A stretch of 64,000 nucleotides of DNA, from the NCBI GenBank assembly GCA_021786265.1, contig JAJYNP010000173.1:27128-91127 (forward strand), given 5' to 3'. Shown piece after piece: positions 38,065 through 46,517 of the stretch. The translations under genes were made by a program, and so were the position numbers. The notes under the pieces are model-generated. The model was not told the origin of the DNA and searched no databases. It saw only the letters and a program-made list of their open reading frames with translations. Origin of the DNA: Chloroflexota bacterium. Lineage in GTDB: Bacteria > Chloroflexota > Limnocylindria > Limnocylindrales > CSP1-4. Numbering within the stretch: the first letter of the stretch is position 1; every line of letters starts with the position of its first letter.

Positions 38065-38946
38065 ATGGGCAACGCAGACGAGATCCGCGAGTTCCTGACG
38101 ACGCGCCGGGCGAAGGTGACGCCCGCGCACGCGGGCCTGCCGACGTACGGCCGGCAGCGCCGCGTCTCGGGCCTGCGTCGCGAGGAGGTCGCGCTCCTCG
38201 CGGGCATCAGCGTCGAGTACTACACACGGCTCGAGCGCGGGAACGCGCGCGGGGTGTCCGACGACGTGCTCGAGGCCGTGAGCCGCGCGCTCCAGCTCGA
38301 CGAGGCCGAGCGCGCCCACCTGCTCGACCTCGTCCGCACGGCGAACGCGGAGCGGCTGCCGCGCCGGATCTCGACGCCCCAGCGCGTCCGGCCCAGCGTC
38401 CAGCGGATCGTCGACGCCATGTCCGGGGTCGCTGCCTTCGTGCGCAACGGGCGCCTGGACATCCTCTACGCCAACCCGCTGGCGGCCGCCCTCTACTCAG
38501 AGCACTTCCGCGACCCGGCCCGGCCGCCGAACTCGGCGCGGTTCGTCTTCCTGGATGCCCGGGCGAGATCGTTCTACGTCGACTGGGAGACATCGGCCCA
38601 CGACATCGTGGCGCAACTACGTGGTGAGGCTGGACGCAATCCCTACGACCGTGCGCTGTCCGACCTGGTCGGCGCGCTCTCTACCCGCAGCGAGGAGTTC
38701 CGGGTGCTCTGGGCCAGCCACGACGTGCGGTTCCATCGGAGCGGCATCAAGCACTTCCACCACCCGCTCGTCGGGGATCTCACCCTGGCGTACGAGGCCC
38801 TCGAGCTTCCCGCAGACCCCGGTCTGACGATCGTGACCTACTCGGCCGAGCCCGGCTCCTCGTCGGAAGGGGCGCTGCGCGAGCTGGCGCGCTGGAGCTC
38901 CACGCGCACTAGGCTCGCCGATGCTCACGCCGAGGCGCAGGCATAG
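38065..38946 (+). CDS. XRE-family regulator with MmyB-like ligand domain
   Basis: A 293-residue regulator. The N-terminal helix-turn-helix has RVSGLRREEVALLAGISVEYYTRLERG (seen in parts), the hallmark of this group. The C-terminal MmyB-like PAS-type domain follows, with ANPLAAALYS, FVFLDARARSFYVDW, and IKHFHHPLVGDLTL. The family commonly controls an adjacent dehydrogenase or reductase gene. Here it diverges from the alcohol dehydrogenase operon across 133 bp (37932-38064), where both promoters and the operator must lie. Confidence 0.92.
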   Translation: MGNADEIREFLTTRRAKVTPAHAGLPTYGRQRRVSGLRREEVALLAGISVEYYTRLERGNARGVSDDVLEAVSRALQLDEAERAHLLDLVRTANAERLPRRISTPQRVRPSVQRIVDAMSGVAAFVRNGRLDILYANPLAAALYSEHFRDPARPPNSARFVFLDARARSFYVDWETSAHDIVAQLRGEAGRNPYDRALSDLVGALSTRSEEFRVLWASHDVRFHRSGIKHFHHPLVGDLTLAYEALELPADPGLTIVTYSAEPGSSSEGALRELARWSSTRTRLADAHAEAQA

Positions 38947-39104
38947 GCCGGAGCGTCCCCAGCGCCGTGTCGATCGCCGCGCGCAGGTTGTAGTCGAGCT
39001 CGACCCCGGATGCCGGAGCGTCGGCCGCCACCGGAGCGCGCGTGCCAGCAAGTGGCGCGCGCTGGTGCCGGCAGGGCGGGAGCGAACCGGAAACGGGAGA
39101 GGAA

Positions 39105-39167
39105 GCGCCCTCGGACGGACCCGCAGGCGCAGCAGGTAAAGAAATCGACCTTCTCGCCTGGTACGCG
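39105..39167 (-). repeat. Dispersed tRNA-3'-end-like repeat, copy 4 (diverged)
   Basis: The most diverged copy. It keeps GCGTACCAGGCGAG at its start on the minus strand, GCCTGC-like stem remnants and GTCCG in the loop, but the stem has two mismatches and there is a short insertion in the middle. It lies 23 bp after the stop of the OsmC gene. The surrounding 38947-39190 stretch holds no gene. Confidence 0.65.
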
Positions 39168-39190
39168 TCCGCGTGGGAGCGGGTCGGAGG

Positions 39191-39583
39191 TCAGCCCGCG
39201 AGGATGCTGTCCACGCGGATGATGGGTGGGCGCTCGAAGTGCTTCTTCACCGCGCACTGCTCGGCCGCGCGAATGACTGCGTCCGTGTACTTCGCGGGGA
39301 ATCCGTCGGGCAGCTCGATCGTGACCTGAACCTCCGTCACCAGGTGGGTCATCGGGTCAACCTGCATTCGCTGGACGAGACGAATGCCATCCGTCGGGAT
39401 TCCGCGCTGCCGGCAGAAGCCCAGTACATAGATGCCGGCGCACGTCCCGATCGTCGACAGGAAAGTCGCGAACGGCGTCGGGGCCGAACCCTGGCCGCCG
39501 CCTGACGGCGGCTGATCGGTCGGCACGACGAAACCGCCGAAATGCGCGTCGACGCGTGCGCCGCCAGGGAAGTCGATGGTCAT
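39191..39583 (-). CDS. OsmC-like peroxiredoxin family protein
   Basis: A 130-residue OsmC/Ohr-type protein. The conserved parts are FGGFVVPTDQP, GSAPTPFATFLSTIGTCAGI (first Cys, at about 49), IELPDGFPAKYTDAVI, and AAEQCAVKKH with the second Cys. The family reduces organic hydroperoxides with this Cys pair. The ATG at 39583 is preceded by GTGGAG; a GTG two codons earlier is possible. The gene lies between the tRNA-Arg and repeat copy 4. Confidence 0.88.
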   Translation of the reverse strand: MTIDFPGGARVDAHFGGFVVPTDQPPSGGGQGSAPTPFATFLSTIGTCAGIYVLGFCRQRGIPTDGIRLVQRMQVDPMTHLVTEVQVTIELPDGFPAKYTDAVIRAAEQCAVKKHFERPPIIRVDSILAG

Positions 39584-39746
39584 CTCCACGGTAGGAACCT
39601 TTCCCTGCTGGCGCGTCCTGGGCGGCGCGCCACGTGATTCACGAGTCCTGCCATGCCGCCGAGATGTTGGATCGGCGGCATGGCAGCTGATCCGCCGGGA
39701 TCCACCCTGTTCCAACGATCCTTCTCGCTGGCGAACGGTGTGCTTC

Positions 39747-39822
39747 TGGCGCCCCCGGACGGACTCGAACCGCCGACGCAGGCCTTAGGACGGCCTCGCT
39801 CTATCCACTGAGCTACGGGGGC
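39747..39822 (-). tRNA. tRNA-Arg (anticodon CCT)
   Basis: A full cloverleaf on the minus strand. The acceptor stem GCCCCCG starts at 39822 and pairs with CGGGGGC ending at 39751. The D arm has TAGCTCAGTGGATAGAGC. The anticodon stem AGGCC/GGCCT has loop GTCCTAA, so the anticodon is CCT, reading AGG. The T arm has GGTTCGAGTCC. The discriminator is G and CCA is encoded (39747-39749). Its 3' end faces the accessory region, and copies of that end occur at 29638 and 34880. Confidence 0.95.
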
Positions 39823-39878
39823 GTGCCGCGAGATTGTACGTCGAGGGCTCGTGGGCAACCCTGCCCTAGAATGCGGCG

Positions 39879-40172
39879 GTGGCCGACGCCTCCCCTCCCC
39901 CGATCATCTCCTTCCTGACCCGACCGGGATGCCATCTGTGCGACGAAGCGCGCGAGGAGCTCGACCTCGTGCTCGCCGAACGCGCATCGGCTGGCTCAAC
40001 CGTGCCACGCCTGGTCGAGGTCGACATCGAGTCCGATCCCGCGCTGCTGGCGCGCCACATCGAGTCGATCCCGGTGCTGATGGCCGGTCCGGACGAGCTG
40101 CCGCTGGCGATGCGTCCGGGCGCGATCCGCCGGTTTCTCTCGATGGTCCTGGACGGGGCGCCAGCGCGATGA
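39879..40172 (+). CDS. Glutaredoxin-like (DUF836) protein
   Basis: A 97-residue thioredoxin-fold protein. The redox site is GCHLC (CxxC at about 18-21) and the cis-Pro loop is IPVLM, followed by GPDELP. It starts at GTG 39879, close after the tRNA-Arg on the other strand, with no clear ribosome site. It precedes the CcdA-like gene by 19 bp and fits a thiol-redox operon. Confidence 0.82.
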   Translation: MADASPPPIISFLTRPGCHLCDEAREELDLVLAERASAGSTVPRLVEVDIESDPALLARHIESIPVLMAGPDELPLAMRPGAIRRFLSMVLDGAPAR

Positions 40173-40191
40173 CGGCCATCGGCCGCGTGCG

Positions 40192-41010
40192 ATGCCGGAC
40201 CTGACGCTCGCCGCCGCCCTCCTCGCGGGACTCCTGAGCTTCCTGTCGCCGTGCGTCCTGCCGGTGGTGCCGGCGTACCTGGGGCAGATCGGGGCGATCG
40301 CGGCCGGCTCGGGCGGGGAGCAGGTATCCGCGACCGGCGGTGCGTCGGTGGCCGTGATCGGAGGAGGGCGCGGCACCGCGTTCGCCGGTCGGCTCCGGGA
40401 GGCCGGCATGGGCCGCGACCGGTGGCTGGTGCTCGCGCACGCAGCCGCCTTCGTGCTGGGGTTCGGGAGCGTCTTCACGATCCTGGGCGTCACGGCGACG
40501 TACGCGGGCGGCATTCTCGCCCCGAACCTGCCGACCCTGCGACAGGTCGGAGGGGTCGTACTGATCGTCCTGGGACTGAACCTGGCCGGGCTGCTCCCGA
40601 TCGGGCTGCTCGCGCGAACGTGGCGGCCGCTGGATCGGTCCGGGGCCACGCCCCTCGGCGGCGCGCGGCGCACGCCGCTCGGGGCCTTCGGCCTGGGCGC
40701 CATCTTTGCCATCGGCTGGACGCCCTGCATCGGACCGACTCTCGGCGCGATCCTGGGGCTGGCGGCGCTGGGCCCCAGCGTGCAGGCGGGCCTGCTGTTC
40801 GCGGCCTACTCTGCCGGGCTGGGCATCCCGTTCATCCTGTTCGCGCTCGCGATCGACCGGACGCCCGGCCTCATCCGCGCGCTCCGCCGGCATGCGCGGG
40901 CGATGGAGCTGGCGGGCGGATCGCTGGTGGTGCTGGTGGGACTGAGCCTGGTGTTCGACTGGCTGGGCTGGTTCGCGGCCCGGTTCAGTTACCTGACCCC
41001 GCGTGTCTGA
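40192..41010 (+). CDS. CcdA/DsbD-type membrane thiol transporter
   Basis: A 272-residue membrane protein with about six segments. The paired signatures are LSFLSPCVLPVVPAYLG and GWTPCIGPTLGAIL, each with a redox Cys after a Pro or Ser-Pro/Thr-Pro turn. It passes reducing power from cytoplasmic thioredoxin to the outside, serving cytochrome c maturation or a TlpA-like partner. The next gene, an anchored thioredoxin-like protein, overlaps it by 8 bp and is the probable partner. Confidence 0.92.
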   Translation: MPDLTLAAALLAGLLSFLSPCVLPVVPAYLGQIGAIAAGSGGEQVSATGGASVAVIGGGRGTAFAGRLREAGMGRDRWLVLAHAAAFVLGFGSVFTILGVTATYAGGILAPNLPTLRQVGGVVLIVLGLNLAGLLPIGLLARTWRPLDRSGATPLGGARRTPLGAFGLGAIFAIGWTPCIGPTLGAILGLAALGPSVQAGLLFAAYSAGLGIPFILFALAIDRTPGLIRALRRHARAMELAGGSLVVLVGLSLVFDWLGWFAARFSYLTPRV

Positions 41011-41764
41011 TCCAGCCGAGGCGCGCCGCGGGGTGGTGGGTCCGTTCACCGGCCGCCAGCTGCTGGTCCTCGCCCTCGCCGTCGTCGTGGTGGCCGTCGC
41101 GCTCAAGGCGGTCACCACTCCCATCGGCACGGCCACACCGGCGGTGCCCACGCCAGGCGCGTCGTTCGTGGCGTTTGCGGCGCCCCAGCAGGGACTGCAG
41201 CCCGGGGATCGTGCCCCCGAGCTGGTGGGCACGGCCAACGGTCAGCAGGTGCAACTCACCGACCTGCAGAACCGCCCGATCCGGCTCTCCGACTTCCTCG
41301 GCCGCCCCGTCTGGATCAACTTCTTCGCCTCCTGGTGCCCGCCCTGCCAGTCGGAGACACCGACCATCGAGGAGGTCTACGAGACGCACCGGGCGCAGGG
41401 GCTGGTGGTCATCGGCGTCAGCGTCCAGGAATCGTCCGTCGCCGACGTCCGCGCCTACGCGCACACCTACGGACTGCAGTACACGATCGGGTTCGACGGC
41501 ACGTCGGCGGTGTACCGCGCCTACCACGTCTACGGATTACCCACGCAGATCTTCATCGATCGTCAGGGGCTGGTGCGGCGGGTGTGGAACGGGCCGCTCT
41601 CGCTGTCCCAGGTCGAGCAGATGCTGGCGCCGCTCCTCGGGGCACCGGCCGGTGCGAGCGCCGCTCCGGGGGCGAGCGTCGCCGCTCCGGGGTCCACGGG
41701 CGCTCCGGCATCGAGCCCCGCCCCGGCATCGCCGGCGCCGGGAGCCGGGAGCCCCTCCCCGTAG
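41003..41764 (+). CDS. Membrane-anchored thioredoxin-like protein (TlpA/ResA type)
   Basis: A 253-residue protein with an N-terminal membrane segment (about 15-35) and an extracytoplasmic redoxin domain: GDRAPELVG, WINFFASWCPPCQSETP (CPPC active site at about 112-115), and GLPTQIFIDRQG with the cis-Pro. The last 40 residues are Ala/Ser/Pro-rich. The GTG start at 41003 overlaps the end of the CcdA gene. It should be reduced by CcdA and in turn reduce exported Cys proteins such as apocytochrome c. Confidence 0.9.
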   Translation: MSDPAEARRGVVGPFTGRQLLVLALAVVVVAVALKAVTTPIGTATPAVPTPGASFVAFAAPQQGLQPGDRAPELVGTANGQQVQLTDLQNRPIRLSDFLGRPVWINFFASWCPPCQSETPTIEEVYETHRAQGLVVIGVSVQESSVADVRAYAHTYGLQYTIGFDGTSAVYRAYHVYGLPTQIFIDRQGLVRRVWNGPLSLSQVEQMLAPLLGAPAGASAAPGASVAAPGSTGAPASSPAPASPAPGAGSPSP

Positions 41765-41793
41765 CCTCGGCCGTCCCCGGCAGCGGCCTGCGG

Positions 41794-42651
41794 CTACAGC
41801 GGCTCGAACCGGAACCGATCCCGGTCGGCGATCAGGCGACCCACCGGCGTGCGCGGCTCGTGCGACAGCACGACTGTCCAGCCCTCCTCGACGGCCCGCC
41901 GGAAGAGTCCCGCCTTGACCTCCACGCTGGTCAGCGGAAAGTCGTCGAACGACGTGACCCAGCGAGGGTTCGCGCTCCACGGCCGCATGCACAGGTCGCC
42001 GAAGAAGGCGACGGTTCGCTCGCGGCCGCGCACCACCACCGCCTGGTGACCGCCCGAGTGCCCACCGGTCCGGATCGCGGTGACGCCCGGCAGCAGCTCC
42101 GCCTCGCCGTCCACGGCACCGGCCCATCCCGCCTGCTCGACGAGCCGCAGCTCGCCCTGCTCGTAGCTGGCCTGCAGCCGCGGGTTGTCGCCCAGCGCGA
42201 ACTCCCATTCCAGGCGCTGCGCGGCGATGCGAGCCCGCGGGAAGGCGGCCGAACCGTCCTGCGCCAGCAGCCCGCCGGCGTGGTCGAAGTGGAGGTGGCT
42301 GAGTGCCACCACGTCCACCGTGGCCGGATCGAACCCGGCGGTGCGAAGGGCCGGCAGGACGGGTGGCCCCTGGAGGTCCCGCTGCTGGCGCATCTTCTCG
42401 TCCGAGCGCTCGCCGATGCCGGTCTCGACCAGCACGCGCCCGCCCGGCGCCTCCACCAGCAGGCAGTTGAGGGCCTGCAGGAGTGCACCCTGCGCGTTGA
42501 TCTCGTCGGCAACCAGGCGCTGCCACATCACGCGCGGCACCGGGCCGAAGAGCGTTCCGGCATCGGAGCGGAACGTGCCGGCCTGCACGAGCGAGATCCG
42601 GGCGCCGCCCCCGAGGTCGGCCGACCAGGCGATGCCTTCGCGGATGGTCAT
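41794..42651 (-). CDS. Metallo-beta-lactamase fold hydrolase
   Basis: A 285-residue enzyme with the two-metal site: SHLHFDHAGG (HxHxDH), His in GGHSGGHQ, Asp in FFGDLCM, and His in LSHEPRTP. The layout, with a long N-terminal part and WQRLVADE, is like lactonase or organophosphate-hydrolase-type members. The substrate is unknown. It follows dcd by 28 bp on the same strand and converges with the TlpA-like gene. Confidence 0.88.
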   Translation of the reverse strand: MTIREGIAWSADLGGGARISLVQAGTFRSDAGTLFGPVPRVMWQRLVADEINAQGALLQALNCLLVEAPGGRVLVETGIGERSDEKMRQQRDLQGPPVLPALRTAGFDPATVDVVALSHLHFDHAGGLLAQDGSAAFPRARIAAQRLEWEFALGDNPRLQASYEQGELRLVEQAGWAGAVDGEAELLPGVTAIRTGGHSGGHQAVVVRGRERTVAFFGDLCMRPWSANPRWVTSFDDFPLTSVEVKAGLFRRAVEEGWTVVLSHEPRTPVGRLIADRDRFRFEPL

Positions 42652-42679
42652 CTGTGCTCCCCTGTCTCCGGTTGATGCC

Positions 42680-44320
42680 CTAGCGCCGGGGCGACCGCGG
42701 CCCCAGGCGTCGATCCTTCTCGAAATCGCGGTAGAACTCCGATGCCGTGGGTGTGTCCTGGCCCTGGTACCTGGACTTCAGCGAGGGGCTGCCGTACGGC
42801 CGCTCCACCGGGCTGGTCATGCGGAAGAAGCTGATCTGCCCGATCTTCATGCCACAGTAGAGCGTGATGGGCAGATTCGCGACGTTGGAGAGCTCCAGTG
42901 TGAGTGTCCCCTTCCAGCCCGGGTCCACGTAGCCGGCCGTCGAGTGGATGAGGAGGCCGAGCCGGCCGAGCGAGCTGTTGTGGGTGGGGATGAACGAACG
43001 GGACACCAGGAACAGCCCGCGTGGCGACGCCACCTGGATGCAGCGCACGGGGACCGAGGAGACCTCCCGCACCGCGTCGATCGCGCGGAACCGGTGGAAC
43101 CGGGCGTCGGCGGGCCTCTGACGGGCGAGCTTGCGGCGGAGCCGGAAGACGGGTCGATCCGGCGTGAACTTGACCCGGTACTTCGGGCCGCAATCGACCC
43201 CGTGGAGAGTGGCCCGGCCCACCGACTTCACGGGTCGGAACCCGAGTCCGGCGGCAAGTTCGACGACGCCGTCGGCCAGCGACTCCCTGGTGCTGGTGAA
43301 CTCGCAGCGACCGGCGATGTCGTCGACAAAGCCGCCCGTGTCCATGAGGCCCTGCAGGAGGGCCAGGCGCTGGGTCGGACCGGCCTGGAGGTAGGCCGGG
43401 GGGATGCGCTTCCCAGCGAACAGGCCCATGTCCCGCAGACGGCTCGACAGCGAGCCATTCCGACGGTACCGGCCGGTCACCTCGTCCCGGGTGTGCCCCG
43501 TCCCGCCGATCCGGTAGGCGCGCGGGGCGTAGCCCGCCGCCCGGACCGCGTACCCCTCGCCGCTGATCTGCTCGAGGACCTCGTCGTCCCACGACGTGAT
43601 CGCCGCTGCCGTCGTCGTCCCGTCTCCCAGCCACGCGCCGAGCGTGTACGGCTCGACCGGGAGATCGAGCCGTGGCGGGTACTGGACGGGGCCGGCGAGC
43701 GGGACGTGATGGTTGAGCTCGCCGCCGACCCGGATGCTGCGCCGGATCTCCTCGGTCGTCCGCACGGCGAGGTGCCACGAGCCACGACGCCGGCCCGCCT
43801 TGTCCACGGTGACCCACTGGTGCTCTGCGTCTGCCACGACCCGCGTGCCGTCGGAGAAGACGACCTCGCGGCACGGCCGTCCGAGCATGGGCGGTGTGGC
43901 GGCCAGCACCGCGGTCGGGGCCCCTGTCTCGTCGAACACGGCGTCGCCCGGCTCGAGGTCACCCATCGTCCGCCAGCCACCGGGCGTGGGGACGGGTGTG
44001 TCGAGCGCCAGCGCCTTGCCCTCCAGGCGCGCCACCAGGTCGTCCGGGAGCTCCACCCATTCGAGCGTCTGGCCCAGCACGAACTCGCCCGGGTGCAGGA
44101 TGAACGGCGTGTCGTCCTCGATGCGGACGAGCTCGGTCAGGTCCGGCTGGGGCACACGGACGTCGATGTAGGCGTAGCGGCTGCTGCGGAAGACGCGGAA
44201 CTCGCGGTCCAGGTGCAGGTCGACCGACGATGGCTGGAGGCACTCGGGGTCGTACGGGTCGATGCGGATCCGGCGCGCCTCGAGCGCCGCGCGGATGTCG
44301 CGGTCCGACAGGACGGCCAT
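42680..44320 (-). CDS. dcd: dCTP deaminase precursor containing an intein
   Basis: A 546-residue precursor. The N-extein (1-102) has [16 protein letters not shown] and [19 protein letters not shown]. The C-extein (449-546) starts [21 protein letters not shown], with the catalytic Ser and Arg. Joined, they form a 200-residue enzyme of normal length that deaminates dCTP to dUTP for dTTP synthesis. The insertion is between Lys102 and Ser449, in the middle of the most conserved motif, so the enzyme should be inactive until splicing. The ATG lies 2 bp after the nrdR stop, and both genes serve dNTP supply. Confidence 0.96.
   Translation of the reverse strand: MAVLSDRDIRAALEARRIRIDPYDPECLQPSSVDLHLDREFRVFRSSRYAYIDVRVPQPDLTELVRIEDDTPFILHPGEFVLGQTLEWVELPDDLVARLEGKALALDTPVPTPGGWRTMGDLEPGDAVFDETGAPTAVLAATPPMLGRPCREVVFSDGTRVVADAEHQWVTVDKAGRRRGSWHLAVRTTEEIRRSIRVGGELNHHVPLAGPVQYPPRLDLPVEPYTLGAWLGDGTTTAAAITSWDDEVLEQISGEGYAVRAAGYAPRAYRIGGTGHTRDEVTGRYRRNGSLSSRLRDMGLFAGKRIPPAYLQAGPTQRLALLQGLMDTGGFVDDIAGRCEFTSTRESLADGVVELAAGLGFRPVKSVGRATLHGVDCGPKYRVKFTPDRPVFRLRRKLARQRPADARFHRFRAIDAVREVSSVPVRCIQVASPRGLFLVSRSFIPTHNSSLGRLGLLIHSTAGYVDPGWKGTLTLELSNVANLPITLYCGMKIGQISFFRMTSPVERPYGSPSLKSRYQGQDTPTASEFYRDFEKDRRLGPRSPRR
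42977..44014 (-). mobile_element. Class 3 intein with LAGLIDADG homing endonuclease domain, in dcd
   Basis: A 346-residue intein. It begins with Ala ([14 protein letters not shown]), not Cys or Ser. It has the Trp-Cys-Thr set of class 3 inteins: Trp67 in ADAEHQW (block B), Cys325 in VPVRCIQV (block F), and Thr344 in FIPTHN (block G), then terminal Asn346 and Ser as the +1 extein residue. The endonuclease repeats are LGAWLGDGT (125-133, Asp131) and [11 protein letters not shown] (219-229, Asp225). Both acidic residues are present, so cleavage activity is possible. Class 3 splicing starts at the block F Cys. Known members are mostly in phage and actinobacterial DnaB and terminase genes. Confidence 0.93.
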
Positions 44321-44322
44321 GC

Positions 44323-44808
44323 TCAGGATCCCTTGCCCGACGGGCCGGCCACGGCCCGCGCCGACAGCAGCCCGTCGACCTCGCGCTTGAGCTGTTCGAT
44401 GTCCTCGAACGACTGGTAGACGCTCGCGAAGCGGATGTACGCGATCTGGTCGAGCGCCCGCAGGCGGTCCATGGCGAGCGTCCCGATCCGCTGCGAGGGC
44501 ACCTCGCCGATGCCCGCGGCGCGCAGCTCGGCCTCGATCGATTCCGCCGCCATCTCCGCCGCCCGCTCCGGCACCGGCCGTCGGGTCAGGGCCTTCTGCA
44601 GCCCTGAGGCGAGCTTCTCACGGTCGAACTCCTCCCGGCTCCCGTCGCGCTTGACCACCACCAGCCGCGCCGCCTCGACGCGCTCGTAGGTGGTGAAGCG
44701 GGTCCCGCACCGCACGCACTCCCGGCGGCGGCGGATGGTCGCTCCCTCGTCCAGGTCGCGCGAGTCGATCACGCGGGTGTCGCGTTCGCCACAGGCCGGG
44801 CAGCGCAT
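44323..44808 (-). CDS. nrdR: Transcriptional repressor NrdR
   Basis: A 161-residue repressor of ribonucleotide reductase genes. The zinc ribbon has [17 protein letters not shown] and [15 protein letters not shown]. The ATP-cone domain has [17 protein letters not shown] and the C-terminal [16 protein letters not shown]. It senses ATP/dATP. The ATG at 44808 starts at the zinc ribbon, as in the family. It is followed by dcd after 2 bp. A candidate NrdR box lies 24 bp upstream, so it may regulate itself and dcd. Confidence 0.96.
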   Translation of the reverse strand: MRCPACGERDTRVIDSRDLDEGATIRRRRECVRCGTRFTTYERVEAARLVVVKRDGSREEFDREKLASGLQKALTRRPVPERAAEMAAESIEAELRAAGIGEVPSQRIGTLAMDRLRALDQIAYIRFASVYQSFEDIEQLKREVDGLLSARAVAGPSGKGS

Positions 44809-44831
44809 GGGGACCTCGATTCGCCCGTCCG

Positions 44832-44847
44832 ACACAACACCTGGTGT
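44832..44847. promoter_or_regulatory. Candidate NrdR box upstream of nrdR-dcd
   Basis: ACACAACACCTGGTGT agrees with the 16-bp NrdR-box consensus (acaCwAtATaTwGtgt) at 12 of 16 positions by my count, including the outer ACAC and TGT. It contains a perfect inverted repeat ACACC-T-GGTGT reading 44837-44847. It is 24 bp from the nrdR start. NrdR boxes usually occur in pairs; I see no clear second box. Confidence 0.45.
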
Positions 44848-44978
44848 CGGGTCAACGAGCGTACCACCGGATATCGGCGAGGGGCAGCCGGAGGCGCAGA
44901 GCCTGTCCCGGATGCGCCGACCGCGGTCCCGAGACGCACGCGGGCCAGGGAGCGTCGCGTGCCGCCCGTCGCGGGCCG

Positions 44979-45530
44979 CTACACGCGAAATGTGCGCCAG
45001 GAGGACTGGGTGGAATCCCGTGCCGCGGCCAGGTCCGCGACGTGCCTCGCGAGAGCCTCCCGGGCGTGCAGCAGGTTGAGGTAGCCGCGCTTGACCGCGA
45101 TCTGGGCCTCCATGCTGCGCGTCCGCGCACGGGGCCCGGCGGCGAGTTCGCAACCGTGCCGGACCATGTCCAGCGCGCGCTGCGCGTGGCCGATCTCGGC
45201 CACGATCCCCGCGCGGCTCGCGGCGTACGCGGCGGGGGCCTCGAGGCCCTCCGCGCCGACCAGCCCCTCGTCGAGCGCGGCCATGGTTGCGGCGAGGTCG
45301 TCGACGATCGCGGGCCCATCCGCCTCGTGGCGTCGCACCGCGTCGACCTGAGCGATCATCGACGCGAGCACCTCGTCGAGCCGGGCACCCAGGGCGGCGG
45401 CATCCTGCTGGAAGCGTTCGACCTTGCGCGTCGCCCGGAGGGCTCCCGACGCCCGCTGCAGGAACAGGGCCAGCGCGGCGGCGATGAGGGCCACGAGCAC
45501 CAGCGGCAGGACGACAGCCAGGTCCACCAT
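44979..45530 (-). CDS. Membrane-anchored coiled-coil protein of unknown function
   Basis: A 183-residue protein with one N-terminal membrane segment (about 5-24) and a mostly helical, Ala/Arg-rich body with heptad-like patterns. I recognise no family. It begins 12 bp after the etfA stop on the same strand, so it may be transcribed with the electron-transfer operon, but nothing else ties it to that job. The 170 bp between it and nrdR hold nothing clear apart from the NrdR box. Confidence 0.6.
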   Translation of the reverse strand: MVDLAVVLPLVLVALIAAALALFLQRASGALRATRKVERFQQDAAALGARLDEVLASMIAQVDAVRRHEADGPAIVDDLAATMAALDEGLVGAEGLEAPAAYAASRAGIVAEIGHAQRALDMVRHGCELAAGPRARTRSMEAQIAVKRGYLNLLHAREALARHVADLAAARDSTQSSWRTFRV

Positions 45531-45542
45531 GTCGTCCCCGGG

Positions 45543-46517
45543 TCAGCCGCGGCGTGCGCGCACTGCCGCGGAGAGGCGCGGCAGGATCTCGAAGAGGTCG
45601 CCCACCACCATCAGATCGGCGAATTCGGCGATCGGCGCATCGGGGTCCCGGTTGACGGCCACGATGGTCCCTGAGATCGGCATCCCGACCTTGTGCTGGA
45701 TCGCCCCGCTGATCCCGGCGGCGAGGTAGAGCTGGGGTTTCACGCTCTTGCCGGTCTGCCCGATCTGGTGCGCGTAGCCGATCCACCCGGCGTCCACCAC
45801 GGCGCGCGTCGCCCCCACCGCTCCGCCAAGGGCGTCGGCGAGATCCTGCACGATGCCGAACCCCTCCGGTCCACCGACCCCGCGGCCGCCGGCGACGATC
45901 GTCGTGGCCTCCTCGATCGAGACGGCCTCGGAGGCCTCGGTGATCCGGTCCACGATCCGCACGACCGGCAGATCCGCGGCGGGCGCGACCTCGACCTGCT
46001 CGACCCTGCCGGGCGCGGGCGCGACCTCGGCGGCGACGGCGCTGGGCCGCACGATCACCAGCCCATGGTCGGCGGCGAACCGGCTCCTGGTCACCAGGCG
46101 GCCACCGAACACGCTCATCTCGGCCTGCGGGCCCGTGCCGGCCCAGCACACCCCGGACGAGTTCGCCAGCACGCCCCAGCCCAGCAGGGCCTGCAGGATG
46201 CCCGCCACGTCCCGGCCATCGTTGGAGAAGCCGAGGAGCAGGAACGCCGGCTCGCGCTCCCGCACCAGCGTGGCCACCCGCTCCGCGATGACCGCGGCGA
46301 TCGGCCGCTCGCGGTCGTCCACCTGCACGGCAAGCACGTCGGGTCCGTGCTCGGCCAGCGCCGGGGCCGCCGCGAGCGCCTCCGGCCCGACCAGAACCGA
46401 GGCGGCGGGCCGCCCGCCCGCCTCGCCCAGCGTCCTGGCGAGCGTCGCGAGCTCGCGCGTGAGGCGGGTTGGGACACCGCCCGCGACCTCGCCGATCGCC
46501 CAGACCGCGCCGGCCAT
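45543..46517 (-). CDS. etfA: Electron transfer flavoprotein alpha subunit
   Basis: A 324-residue ETF alpha subunit that binds FAD with EtfB and carries electrons from acyl-CoA dehydrogenases. The FAD-binding C-terminal domain has GGRGVGGPEGF, GATRAVVDAGWIGYAHQIGQTG (seen in parts), VKPQLYLAAGISGAIQH, and NRDPDAPIAEFADLMVVGD. Its start overlaps the etfB stop by one base (TGATG). It is the fourth gene of an operon encoding the Fe-S oxidoreductase, an acyl-CoA dehydrogenase and both ETF subunits. Confidence 0.95.
   Translation of the reverse strand: MAGAVWAIGEVAGGVPTRLTRELATLARTLGEAGGRPAASVLVGPEALAAAPALAEHGPDVLAVQVDDRERPIAAVIAERVATLVREREPAFLLLGFSNDGRDVAGILQALLGWGVLANSSGVCWAGTGPQAEMSVFGGRLVTRSRFAADHGLVIVRPSAVAAEVAPAPGRVEQVEVAPAADLPVVRIVDRITEASEAVSIEEATTIVAGGRGVGGPEGFGIVQDLADALGGAVGATRAVVDAGWIGYAHQIGQTGKSVKPQLYLAAGISGAIQHKVGMPISGTIVAVNRDPDAPIAEFADLMVVGDLFEILPRLSAAVRARRG

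Noticed and set aside
42680..44320. Dcd with a long family-specific insertion that is not an intein
   Set aside because: The insert has ordered intein blocks, LAGLIDADG helices and a His-Asn/Ser junction, and removing it restores an exact Dcd sequence.
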